NCBI GenBank assembly: GCA_000226015.1
Contig: JH152806.1
Span: forward strand, 4,004 to 45,504
Length of the DNA: 41,501 bases
Direction: 5' to 3'
Source of the DNA: Mnemiopsis leidyi
Taxonomy: Eukaryota > Ctenophora > Tentaculata > Lobata > Bolinopsidae
Notes under the pieces: model-generated
What the model was told of the DNA's origin: nothing
What the model saw: only the letters and a program-made list of their open reading frames with translations
Database searches by the model: none
Made by a program: the position numbers and the translations under genes
Shown here: positions 12,201 through 21,679 of the stretch, piece by piece
Position numbering within the stretch: position 1 is the stretch's first letter
Layout: each line of letters begins with the position of its first letter

Positions 12201-12604
12201 TCGGTGGGTCCGGTCTGGTTAAAACTAACGACCGGCTCCGTGACGTCATCACACGCGTTCATCATCCACTCGCAGTCAGTTTCATCGTGACCAGTCTGAC
12301 AATCCACCCGACAGTCGCACATTTTGTTGGTGGGCACACACTGAGGGATCCCTCCCAGGCAGGAGAAGTAGCCCTGGGGACACGTCCTGATGCTGGAGTC
12401 ACAAACACCACAAGTCTCGTTGCAGTATAACTCCATGTAGGGCCGGTATGTTTCATTTCCACAGTGTCCTCGGTCTTTCCAGACCACACAGTTCCGTTTT
12501 GTTTGGATGTCCTCGCAACTTTTCTTTCCAAGAGAAAGCACAAGCCACAACTCAAAAATGAAGAAGAGAAGAGAAAACAGGGGTTTCCATCCTGGCCGCA
12601 TCAT
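6248..12604 (-). CDS. ShKT/LDLR-A/somatomedin-B family-B-like (Methuselah-like) GPCR, 10 exons
   Basis: Exons: 11020-12604, 10753-10891, 10406-10518, 10103-10203, 9802-9936, 9519-9668, 9014-9115, 7708-8295, 7221-7550, 6248-7087. All have GT-AG borders and matching phases; the summed coding length is 4083 bases, about 1360 residues. Signal peptide 1-26; ShKT-like six-Cys module about 30-68; LDLR-A about 75-111 and 180-217; somatomedin B about 252-294; then a Cys-rich region with HYRNFFCAKCNG and YRNPYCLYLHRY; two more LDLR-A modules at the exon 1/2 region (CDGKQDCEDRSDE, CADGSDEENC). Exon 8 carries TM1-4 (HICGWLCPLGWVF in TM4). Exon 9 carries TM5-6 and part of TM7. TM7 is completed by exon 10 (VVE joined to GSYLIYILKALVDGNLE). 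A ~260-residue tail has Pro-rich and Ser/Arg-rich segments (PALPPKINRGPRPP). Ligand unknown. The whole gene lies inside CC2D1 intron 13, on the same strand. Confidence 0.88.
9446..9460. repeat. Poly-C tract (15 C) in a receptor intron
   Basis: Uninterrupted run of 15 C preceded by CCCGCCCCG, in the intron between receptor exons 6 and 7. Such G-runs can form quadruplexes on the transcribed RNA and are prone to length errors in assemblies. Confidence 0.8.
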
Positions 12605-14173
12605 GGAATAACAAACGCCGCGTCTAGGTAAAACCTAAGAGATCAAACAAAATAAAGAAATGTTCTATAGGAACAGAGATTCGGTATAACCACTCGTCAA
12701 AAGACGGATCACGTGACAGTCACATGGCCTGACACGTGCTGACAGTTTTGTCGTGCACGGTGCCAGACCAAGCTGTTCTATTGAACGAGTAATCAGCATA
12801 TCGGGTACAGAACACGTGCTAGTGTTGGAAAAGGCGTAATCTTCCCGGCTAGCCAGCTATCCCTCGACTGGAATGCTCGGAGATTTCAATAACAATACCG
12901 TCTTTTGTTCGCGGCACGAGCGCGGTGTCTTAGAAACCACGATCTCATTCTGTACTCCTCCTTTCCCTTAATCGAGTGTCGATTTACTGCTATTATTGAC
13001 TAATTAAATGTTTGCACTGATGCTGGATCTTATCGCGGGTAAAACAATTGCACTCAGGTGTGAAATCTCACGCCAGGAAAATAGATTGAAAGCAGGGAAG
13101 CAGGATAAATCGCGAACATGGGATAAGCGCTACACGAACTAACAATGCTGTAAGTCCATATTGCTGCTGGGGTATAACGAGGGGCCCATTCATAACAACA
13201 ATAAAGTTAAAATAGAAACATGTGGCACTGGCGTGCATAACAAATAAGTTAGATGTAGCTTATCAGCGGACAATAGCGGTTTTGCTACTTTTTATACAAT
13301 AAAACTTCCGTTCTATTGGTTGCGACTTTCATATTGCCACCTATTGTACTTACCAGTTACACTAACTGCGACCTAACAGTTACCAACTTTAAAGCTACGT
13401 AACTTCATAACTACGTAACTTTATAACTAACATCTTCCAAGTAGAAATAATACAATGTTGAAAACTGGACCTCCACTGCTACTGATTCGATACGAGATGA
13501 GACAGAAATTGGGGCTCTTATTTTCGGTAATAAATAGATAACAAATATATGATCTCCCGGTCGTTCCCTAGTAAAACATTATTTAACAGTTAACATATTT
13601 TCGCAGTACTTATAACGGTTTTGCGCATTCGGCGCTAAACGGCATTGGACGGACATATTCACAGTTATGGCAGAATCTGAATACGCAAAAGACGTTTCAC
13701 TTTGAGCTTCAAAGATCCAAGATCAAAGTGCACAGAATAACAAGAATAGATTTAAAAGTTGAAATGATATGTTTCGAAGATTCTTGAATCCCCTGGTTTT
13801 TACACTGTAGTGTGTTGAGCGCATTAAAACAGGCTATTTCGTATTATAATTTATCCAATGCATCAGCGACGAAATTCGATCCTCTCAAGTTCAGATAAAC
13901 AATAAGTTTGAGATAATGCACAAAAAAACTTTATAAATATAAAGGTTGGGACACGACATGCACTCGAACATCCAAGAGCTGATACAACACTGCATCAGTA
14001 TCTGTTGTATACGATTACTGGGCGATCGAAATTTTAAACGGTAGCCACACTATAGTCACCATTTCATGTTTAACTATCGGTGAATCTTAAACCTTAGAGA
14101 CGACCAACAAGACGTCAGCTTAGTCAGGTAATGTTGTATCATTTATTTAGACGTGATAGAGCCAGGTGCTTAC
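12605..14173. other. Upstream region of the receptor gene within CC2D1 intron 13
   Basis: About 1.6 kb without a supported coding region between the receptor start and CC2D1 exon 13. It should hold the receptor promoter. No clear TATA box or initiator could be assigned. Confidence 0.6.
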
Positions 14174-17100
14174 CTTACTCCCGTTCCCTTGTGCCTTTGC
14201 TTTCTCGGCTGCGTCAGTCAAGAACAACATTCTTTGGTGTAGCTCAGCTAGTGTGTCTCCTGTAGGGAAATACAATTTTTTAGAACTAGAGTGAAGTGAT
14301 TATTGGAAACATAACGTTACTGAAACGACATTTGCGAGATATATTGATTGACCTGAATTATCGCAGGAAAAATACATACAAATAAACTCTAAACTTGAAA
14401 ATCCCGACCGTAAAATATGAAATTCGAATAACACACTCATCACCTCCAGAAGAAGTCGAGTTAGCAGGTTGAGCTGGTTGCTGGGCGGGTTGCGGCGCAG
14501 GACGGGTTTGAGCTGGTTGCTGGGCGGGTTGCGGCGCAGGACGGGGTTGAGCTGGTTGCTGCTGGGTGGGTTGCAGAGCAGGTTGGCCTGCAGCGGCAGG
14601 ACGAGCTCCTGATTCAGCGTAGCAGTTAGCGGAGATCTAAATCTTCAGCGAAGCTAACTTTAACTAGGCAACAAAATGTGGCAAATAAGAGCTAAAAGTT
14701 TCCAATAAAAAGATGGCAATCTGTGGTATTGACATTTTTTAATTCGCGTTAAAACTTGATAGCACCTGAATGGCTTAATCAAAAAGTCAAAACAGCGAAC
14801 ACAGAATGACAAACCAGACATATAAGGAGGTAGAGGTATCGGTTCTGCCCCTGGGAGTTCGGGTAAGGAATTAAAGTCTACCGGTCTTTTCAGTTTTACT
14901 GCTTTGATTACATCCTGACACTGGGTGATAACACGGCCCATCCTCCTTGCTTTGCTACCGTTCCCTTCTGCTTGCGCTTTCTCTTGCTGGAGTACGGTTC
15001 GTTCAAAAATAATACAAAGCAGAATGTTGGGCGCTGCACCAGAATGGCTCAGGGATTCAAGCCTTTGTTAAAACAATCACCAACTTTGCTAGTACAACTA
15101 AGTATTGATACCTGTTTCTTGTAAGCATCAAGTCTGAAGTTCAGAGCGACAATGGTTGCCTGCTCGTCCGAAACGAGGACTCCAGCCGGTCGCCTAGCAA
15201 CTGGAGAAACTGGAGCTGGGTTGGATGCAGGGGGTGGAGCGACCTGCTCAGAGCTTCCTGTAAAAACAGGAGTTAGAAAAACTGAAGGTAGCTTAGAGGT
15301 ACAAAGAGGAATTGGTCTCATGATACTTGGCCAGTGGACACATAAAATGAAATAAAGTTACTGCGGAACACAAGTTAACATTTTATCATTTGTAATACCA
15401 CAATCAAAATGAGAGATTATTTACATGTTCAAGGTAGTCTACAGTTCACCTTGTTTGGTAGCCATGTATTCTGTAGGATCAGGAGGAATTAGAGACAGGT
15501 CCACATTGTCTCCTAACATATATCCACTCAGAGCTGCTTCGAACTGTTTACTGATACCTAGAAACTGTTTAGCTTCATCTGTTCTCCCTTGTTTGTGGAG
15601 ATTTAGAGCCACTTCACGGTATCTGCCACCTCGTTCTTTTAGCAGCGTAACAACCTGGGTACAAAGGTGTGACGTCACAATTAGCGTTCGTGACGTCATA
15701 ACTCACTATGAATTACTTGTAATGTTGCCATGGCAACACGTTGAGAAAACAGATAAAAGTGCAAAGAGCAAAAGGTTCTTACGTGATTCTCGACTTTGTG
15801 TTCAGGCTCGTTGTATTGCTCCATGTGATTCAGAAGATCTACAACATTAACGTTTAGCTGTCCGGGTTTAGCCACTTGAGGGAGAGGTGCCGCCTGGTTG
15901 AAGGTGGAGGGTTTAATGTGGGACTATTCCCTATATAGACACGTCAAACTTATTTGATGTCATATCATGACAACTCAAGTGTAGCAGGTAGTACTTAAAA
16001 GATGTAACTAAAAGGTAACAAAAGGTAACATTATAACTCAAACAGTTATATCGATAACTAAAACAGTTATATCGATAACTAAAAAAGTAGCCTAAACGAA
16101 GCGACAAAAACTGATAACGGCAGAACGATTCCGGAAACTAGCAACAAATAGCAACTTACGGCTGGTTGATCCTGAACACAAGTCATTGTCTCGTCCCCCA
16201 AATCTATAAGCGGTTCCTCGACTGGGGCGATGTTCGTGGTCAGAGAGGTGGAACCCAGGCCTGTCATTACTGCACGGCGGGGCATGTGATCAGGACCGCT
16301 TATCTTAAATCTGGTATCCATGGTATACGGAATATGCAAGGTATGCGGAGTATGCACATGCCATGCAAGTATAACTATACGTTGATCAAGATACAAGTAT
16401 ATGGTGTGCTGCTGTCAAGCAATAATCGGAGTAGTACGCGAGTAGATTTTACTCTGCATTTTACTCGAACACGAGTAGAAATTTCGTGCATGACGTAAGC
16501 AATAATCACTTATCACATAACCATTGTATTCACCATATTTTGATTAAAAGTAAAGTGCATGATTTCTTGATCGAACTTAAAACGTCGACATCCGATTAAT
16601 GAAATTTTTGCAGGGATAGTGGCGTTAGTGCGATTAAAACAAGACTCAATTTGCGGTTCTTAATACTTTGTACATGGCAGGCAAGCAGTGACAGGTTCAG
16701 GTTTATCCAAAAATCAACAATCGGAAAAAGAAATTTACTATTACCAACAGATATCAATCATGCAGTTGCAAATTTATGTACATTAAACAGGATACCAATT
16801 ACTTTTAAATAGTATTAACAAGACCATGCAAATTACGCAACAGCTTACCGGGTTGCTGATGAGCAGGCTGTGGGGCGGCCGGTTGTGCTGGGGCAACCAG
16901 TTGTGGGGCGGCCGGTTGAGGGGCAGCTGGTTGTGGGGCAGCCGGTTGAGGGGCAGCCGGTTTTACAGTGAATCCGGGCGGAGGTTCAGGCAAAGTGGAA
17001 AGATCGAAAGGTCTTCCAGCTTTGATCGTCTTTAGAGCTGTAGAAGTGTAAAGAACCAGGAATACTTTAAATTTTGTCAGAAAATATCCTACAAATTTAA

Positions 17101-17956
17101 AAAACGTCCAAGACACCTCGAAACCAACAGTTATAGCTCAACCTGTGTCACACTGAGTGATTATACGCTGGTATCTCCTCACTTTAGACCCTTCTCCTGC
17201 TGCTTTTGCTTTCTCCTGCATCGCTACGTATATCTCCCTTCTCTCCGACGCAACAGCTAGTGGCGATTGACCCTGGGATTAACCTTCATTAAAGAGATTT
17301 CTTTTTTGACTCAAGCAGCAATTTTTGATTTTTAATGGAGTCCAATCCCAATAATTCGTTGTCATCTAACATCTATTTTCCTAACTTTCAAAAACTCAAA
17401 AACTTCCGGACTTACCAAACAGCAGATAATAAAAACTTACACTGTTGGAAGACGGTTGGGGAGCATGGTGTACAGGACGAGGAGGTTGTGGAGCAGCTCT
17501 CTTCTGTACTTGAGCTGGAGCAGGAGCTGCTGGGGGGCGGGGAGTCCTGAACAGGGGCGTTGGGTAAAAATTCACTATAGAATAAGTAAATATAGAGTAG
17601 TCGAGTAAACATGCAAGCTGCGATCGACGGGGAAGTAAGAATGTAATATCGTCCCGGCAGGGATCGGTGCATTGTACAAAATCACCGAATCCCGGGATCC
17701 CGGTCGATTCAATGAGTTATGAGAGTGAACTAAAGAGCTAGAGATTTTATCATGATTTATCAAGAAGAACTAGAGAATCTAGCTCTACGAAAAAAATGAG
17801 GTATAGCAGTATAGATAAGGACGACAAAATGAGGTTAACAGTAGCACTAAAGATGGGAACTAACCGCAATCTCCGCGAGCATATCCTCGTCATCATCCCC
17901 AAGAATATCCCCCAACTCCGCCATGAGGTCATCGTCGTCAACTTCGTCATCGTCGT
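14174..17956 (-). CDS. CC2D1A/B: CC2D1/Lgd orthologue, exons 3-13 (DM14-1 to DM14-4 N-terminal half)
   Basis: Exons: 3 at 17865-17956, 4 at about 17441-17546, 5 at 17143-17272, 6 at 16849-17037, 7 at 16160-16269, 8 at 15783-15893, 9 at 15450-15654, 10 at 15112-15257, 11 at 14815-14986, 12 at 14444-14608, 13 at 14174-14259. Exon 3 has the acidic DDDDLMAELGDILG motif typical of the CC2D1 N-terminus. DM14-1 spans exons 5-6 (VRRYQRIITQCDT, GRPFDLSTLPEPPPG), DM14-2 exons 8-9 (GRYREVALNLHKQGRTDEAK), DM14-3 exons 10-11 (SKARRMGRVITQCQDVIKA). DM14-4 begins in exon 13 (DTLAELHQRMLFLTDAAEKA) and ends after the 9.2-kb intron. Pro/Ala/Gln linkers lie in exons 4, 6, 7 and 12. Phases agree throughout except exon 3 to 4: exon 3 ends in phase 0, while exon 4 needs phase 2 or, with an acceptor giving 17574, phase 1. 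A missed small exon or other border is likely there. Confidence 0.87.
14469..14580. repeat. 39-bp in-frame coding repeat in CC2D1 exon 12
   Basis: Two nearly identical and one diverged copy of a 39-base unit (13 codons) encode the Pro/Gln-rich linker RPAPQPAQQPAQT between DM14-3 and DM14-4. The unit length keeps the frame. Confidence 0.75.
16040..16086. repeat. Duplicated inverted repeat in CC2D1 intron 7
   Basis: Two tandem copies of AACAGTTATATCGATAACTA. Each contains the palindromic core AGTTATATCGATAACT. Confidence 0.6.
16855..16965. repeat. 15-bp in-frame coding repeat in CC2D1 exon 6
   Basis: Imperfect 15-base units on the minus strand encode successive PAAPQ pentapeptides in the linker between DM14-1 and DM14-2. 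Confidence 0.75.
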
Positions 17957-18468
17957 CTGGAAATATAAGTTTATTCGAAAAGAAAGTCGAAGATTGAGTG
18001 TGGGAATATTGTAACTGTAAAAAGGTTATCAGAGAAAAGATTTTACAACGCACAATTTTTGGCCACTACCTACTTCTCAATTCTGATCAAAACCATTTCG
18101 TCATCAAATTATATTTCACAAAATATCCCTATTTTGCCATTCAACACAAGGAGTCAACACTCAATAGCATATTCGATTTTTGATAACACAAAACCTTGTC
18201 GGAACTAAAGCTTGCTCTCTCGTGGGTATTAAATTACAGTTTTATCTGTCATCACGTGAAATGCACATTAGACACAGGTTTCACCACTTTCTGTTTGACT
18301 GTGTTCTCTTTGGCTGTATGCAAATAATCGAAAAAAAAACTGATCAGCTTTCCAAGATCGACAATTTTGTAGAGACCAGAGAGACCAGTTCTATTGACTT
18401 TTCAAGTTCAAACATAAAAGGTTGGTCACGGCAATACTAACAATCAACCCCCTGCAAGCTAAAGAGAA

Positions 18469-19545
18469 ATGACGATATTCGGCACTGGAAACATTTCTAA
18501 CACGACAGTAGGACACAACGGCACAACAGCGGATCTCACAGTTAACTACATCTACGGAATCCTCCTCCTCATCTCCTCTCCTATCTCGCTTCTTCTGAAC
18601 CCTCTGGTTTTCTACTACAGCTACAAGCAGAAACTCACCCTTGCTTCTTCTCTCTTTCTCCTCCTTTCTGCCATAGACTTCCTCTTCTCGTTCCGATCTA
18701 TCAACACGACCTACAACCTTCTGAAACCAGACCTGGAACCTCTGTACGACACTACTCCTTCAGACTACCAGAGGTTCCAAGCGATGTTAGGCTACACTTT
18801 AGGTTACTCCTCCATGTTTATTACCATGACAATGTGTATAGTTCGCTATGTGAAAATAAAAGCGCCCTTCTGGTCGATAAACTACCGGAATTGTATAGCG
18901 TCTGTTGCAATCACCGGAATAGCGATAGACCTTCTCTACTCCCTGGCAGTAGGAGTAATGACCAGTTTTGTGTACGCAGATACCTGGTTTAGCGTACTTC
19001 AGGGTATGATAAGTACCACGGACTCCGATCAGTACCGAGAGGAGATAATCACGTATGCCATCATCATGGTGCCGTTCTACATCAAGATCGGGTTTTCTGT
19101 CGTGTTTTCCCTGCTGACCGTGATCCATCTGCGATCAGAGCAGGGACAGTCCCTACCCGAGATCAAGAGACGGAGTATCGTGACTATTGTGATGTTGAAC
19201 GCTGGAAATGTCGTCTGGTTCGTCACTTGCGTTCTCTCCAACATCATCACCGAGTCCTTCGACTGGGAGTGGGACTTTGACTCTGACGATCATTGGAGTT
19301 ACGAATTTTTCTACGTCACTTTCTTCGACTCGGTAATGGCGCAGTGCCTACTGGCGGCTTTCAACCCACTGATATTCTGTCTCCGGAACACGGGGATAAG
19401 AGACATGGTGAGGAACTTTCTGAGAACAGGGAAGATGAACTTGGAGTCGGCGTATCAGACTGCTAGTTCTCATCCTGCTCTGTCCGTCAATTCCGGTGGG
19501 TCGATGAGACATTTGGTAACTAGCAGAGCAAGCAATGTGTATTGA
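18469..19545 (+). CDS. Rhodopsin-type GPCR, divergent, single exon (paralogue of 19825-20898)
   Basis: Intronless 358-residue seven-helix protein. The N-terminus has several N-glycosylation sites (NISNTT, NGTT). TM1 carries LLLNPLVFYY, TM2 LLLSAIDFLF, and the TM3 end reads CIVRYVKIKAPF, so the usual Asp/Glu-Arg-Tyr is Val-Arg-Tyr. TM6 reads IVMLNAGNVVWFV and lacks the CWxP motif. TM7 ends FNPLIFCLRN in place of NPxxY. The C-tail is short. It lies antisense inside CC2D1 intron 2, 280 bases before a related gene of the same size, strand and N-terminal pattern, which indicates tandem duplication. I do not recognise a ligand class. Confidence 0.87.
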   Translation: MTIFGTGNISNTTVGHNGTTADLTVNYIYGILLLISSPISLLLNPLVFYYSYKQKLTLASSLFLLLSAIDFLFSFRSINTTYNLLKPDLEPLYDTTPSDYQRFQAMLGYTLGYSSMFITMTMCIVRYVKIKAPFWSINYRNCIASVAITGIAIDLLYSLAVGVMTSFVYADTWFSVLQGMISTTDSDQYREEIITYAIIMVPFYIKIGFSVVFSLLTVIHLRSEQGQSLPEIKRRSIVTIVMLNAGNVVWFVTCVLSNIITESFDWEWDFDSDDHWSYEFFYVTFFDSVMAQCLLAAFNPLIFCLRNTGIRDMVRNFLRTGKMNLESAYQTASSHPALSVNSGGSMRHLVTSRASNVY

Positions 19546-19638
19546 ATAAACTTTGAAATGATTAATTAGTAGCCAGGTGATCATCCTGGTGATGATGAAC
19601 TGAAGCAAGCGGCTAGAAAATAAACAAGAAATTTGATT

Positions 19639-19644
19639 AATAAA
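19639..19644 (+). terminator. Candidate polyadenylation signal of the first tandem GPCR
   Basis: AATAAA on the plus strand about 95 bases after the stop codon at 19545 and before the next gene at 19825. The position fits a short 3' UTR. Confidence 0.45.
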
Positions 19645-19824
19645 AAGTTGAATCCTTGTTTAGGGATTAGGAGACATTTTGAATTCGCTAATGAAATGTT
19701 TTATAATTAAAATGTCATGATTGGAAATCCTTGTTTCTAACTACCCAAATAAAAACAACTTCAACAGTAGAGGAGCTGTGCCCACTTTTTCTGGTAACAA
19801 ATCTCGTGCAGGTAGGTCCTGACC

Positions 19825-20898
19825 ATGGCTATATTCGGTAACAGTACAGGACACAACACCACAACCCTAGACACCACCCTGACCTACTCCTACAGCTTTC
19901 TCCTCGTCCTGTCTGTCTTGATAGCACTCCTTCTTAACCCTGTCGTCTTCTTCTACAACACGTTACAACGCTCCACACTCGTAACCAGACTATTCCAACT
20001 TCTTGCTCTCACAGACACCATATTTTTGATCAGACCTGTTAACGCGTTGTTCAACCTCCTGAAACCCCAATTAGATCCCATCTACATTCCAGATCCTTCT
20101 CTTGGAAGGATGCTGGTTTGTGTCGTTACCTATGTCACCGGGTTTAGCTCCATGTTTATTACATTGATTCTTTGCGTTTTCCGGTATGTTAAAATCAGAT
20201 TCCCGTTCTGGTCCTTGTCTCATGACACGTTTCTTGCACGTGGTGTTGCCATAGTGATCTCACTAGACTTTGCCTGGAATCTATCAGCAAGTTTATACAC
20301 TAACTTCTCACCCAACAAACATTACTGGGCAAGCGCGACACAGTCGGTGTTGGACGTACCGCCTGATGGAGCAGACATTGCATACCTCAGAACTGTCCTG
20401 CTTATCGGACCGTTCTTCTTCAAGATAGGACTGTCCGTTGTTTTCTCTCTGTTAACATTAGTTCACCTGAAAACCGACGGTGGGCACGTGTCAGACATCA
20501 AGAAGAGGAGCATCGTGATGATCTTGATGTTGAACCTCGGAAACATGGTCTGGTGTGTAGTCTCACTAACAGTTCAAGGCGTGACAAGGTTCAGAAACGC
20601 CCCAATTAATTCTGACGGGAACTGGAAGTACCAGTTCTACTATCTACAGTTTGTAGAGTCTGTTCTGATGCAGTCTCTCCTGGTAGCGTATAACCCTCTG
20701 GTTATCTGTTCCAGAAACTTAGGGATAAGGAGGATGTTGAGAGAGATGGTAAGACATGGTCGGTTGGTAGCTCCAGATTACCCGGAGTCTACAGGTCCGG
20801 CAGAAGGTGTCAATGGGGATAGGATTTTTGTTTCCCTGGGAAGGTCGATTTCTAATGCGTCCAGCTGGTCGCGGGGTAAACTTTTCGGACAACGTTGA
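19825..20898 (+). CDS. Rhodopsin-type GPCR, divergent, single exon (paralogue of 18469-19545)
   Basis: Intronless 357-residue seven-helix protein closely related to the upstream gene. Shared features are the start (IFG then GHNTTT), LLLNPVVFFY in TM1, NLLKPQLDPIY after TM2, SSMFITL and CVFRYVKIRFPF around TM3, PFFFKIGLSVVFSLLTLVHL in TM5, and LMLNLGNMVWCV in TM6. As in its partner, the first DRY residue is hydrophobic/aromatic (Phe-Arg-Tyr) and CWxP is absent; the TM7 end reads YNPLVICSRN. The tail is Ser-rich (GRSISNASSWSRG). It is nested antisense in CC2D1 intron 2. The shared atypical motifs mean they were fixed before the duplication. Membrane location is clear; ligand and coupling are unknown. 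Confidence 0.87.
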   Translation: MAIFGNSTGHNTTTLDTTLTYSYSFLLVLSVLIALLLNPVVFFYNTLQRSTLVTRLFQLLALTDTIFLIRPVNALFNLLKPQLDPIYIPDPSLGRMLVCVVTYVTGFSSMFITLILCVFRYVKIRFPFWSLSHDTFLARGVAIVISLDFAWNLSASLYTNFSPNKHYWASATQSVLDVPPDGADIAYLRTVLLIGPFFFKIGLSVVFSLLTLVHLKTDGGHVSDIKKRSIVMILMLNLGNMVWCVVSLTVQGVTRFRNAPINSDGNWKYQFYYLQFVESVLMQSLLVAYNPLVICSRNLGIRRMLREMVRHGRLVAPDYPESTGPAEGVNGDRIFVSLGRSISNASSWSRGKLFGQR

Positions 20899-21679
20899 TG
20901 GAATGACCCTTTGAGGGTGTACAAGTGTGCTTGAGAGTATGCGATACATGGAGTTAACGACAAAAGTAAAGCCTAATTTTGCTATAATAACCTTATTTAC
21001 CATAGGTGATGTACCTGGATTAAATAGAAACATTTTGCAAAAATACTTTGATAGTTAAAGTGTATGATTGCCATAATTAATTTTTGAAAACTGCCCCTGA
21101 ATGTGTATTACATAGACGATAGCAACCAAATTTATTAAGATTTAAAAGACAAAATCATCATAACCAAGTGGTTGAACATTGCTTTTGGTACTATATATCT
21201 AAGACTGGCCTAGTTTCAACCTAGTTTTTTTAGAAGTAAAACCATTTATAGTTAGAAAATAAGGAAAAAAATAGAATTACAAAATTATTTTAAAGGGCAA
21301 AGTTTATTTCGTGAAGACGCAAAAAGAGAATTAAACAAAGATTGTACATCAATATAAAACATGATCATTTACATTAGGAAAAGGACTGCTTATAGAGTCC
21401 TACCGTAGATCATCTTCTATAAAGAAATTCGCAGTAGTTACAGTAATCAATATATTATTATAATTGATATTATTTATCATTTTCACACTAGAAAAAAAAA
21501 CATAGGTTAGAAATGGCAAAATAAAAGAAAAAATTGCATTGAGTCATTTTCTTGTTACTCTGATCAGATTGCGGAAAATCCCATTATTACACACCAACAA
21601 GATCTTCTCATTTTAAAATCAAAAAATCTTTTGAATTTTAGACATAATAGCGACTGCCATCAATATTTTTCTCTTTTTA
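20899..21679. other. AT-rich interval between convergent GPCR genes
   Basis: About 780 bases separating the plus-strand GPCR pair from a minus-strand GPCR. It should contain both 3' UTRs. No coding signal is seen. Confidence 0.55.

Noticed and set aside
12898-12935. GGCACGAG motif resembling a cDNA adaptor remnant
   Set aside because: Only eight bases match and the surroundings look like ordinary genomic sequence; chance is sufficient.
15425-15850. 141-codon plus-strand frame
   Set aside because: It overlaps CC2D1 exons 8-9, which have exact splice borders and a DM14 domain; no domain is seen in the plus frame.
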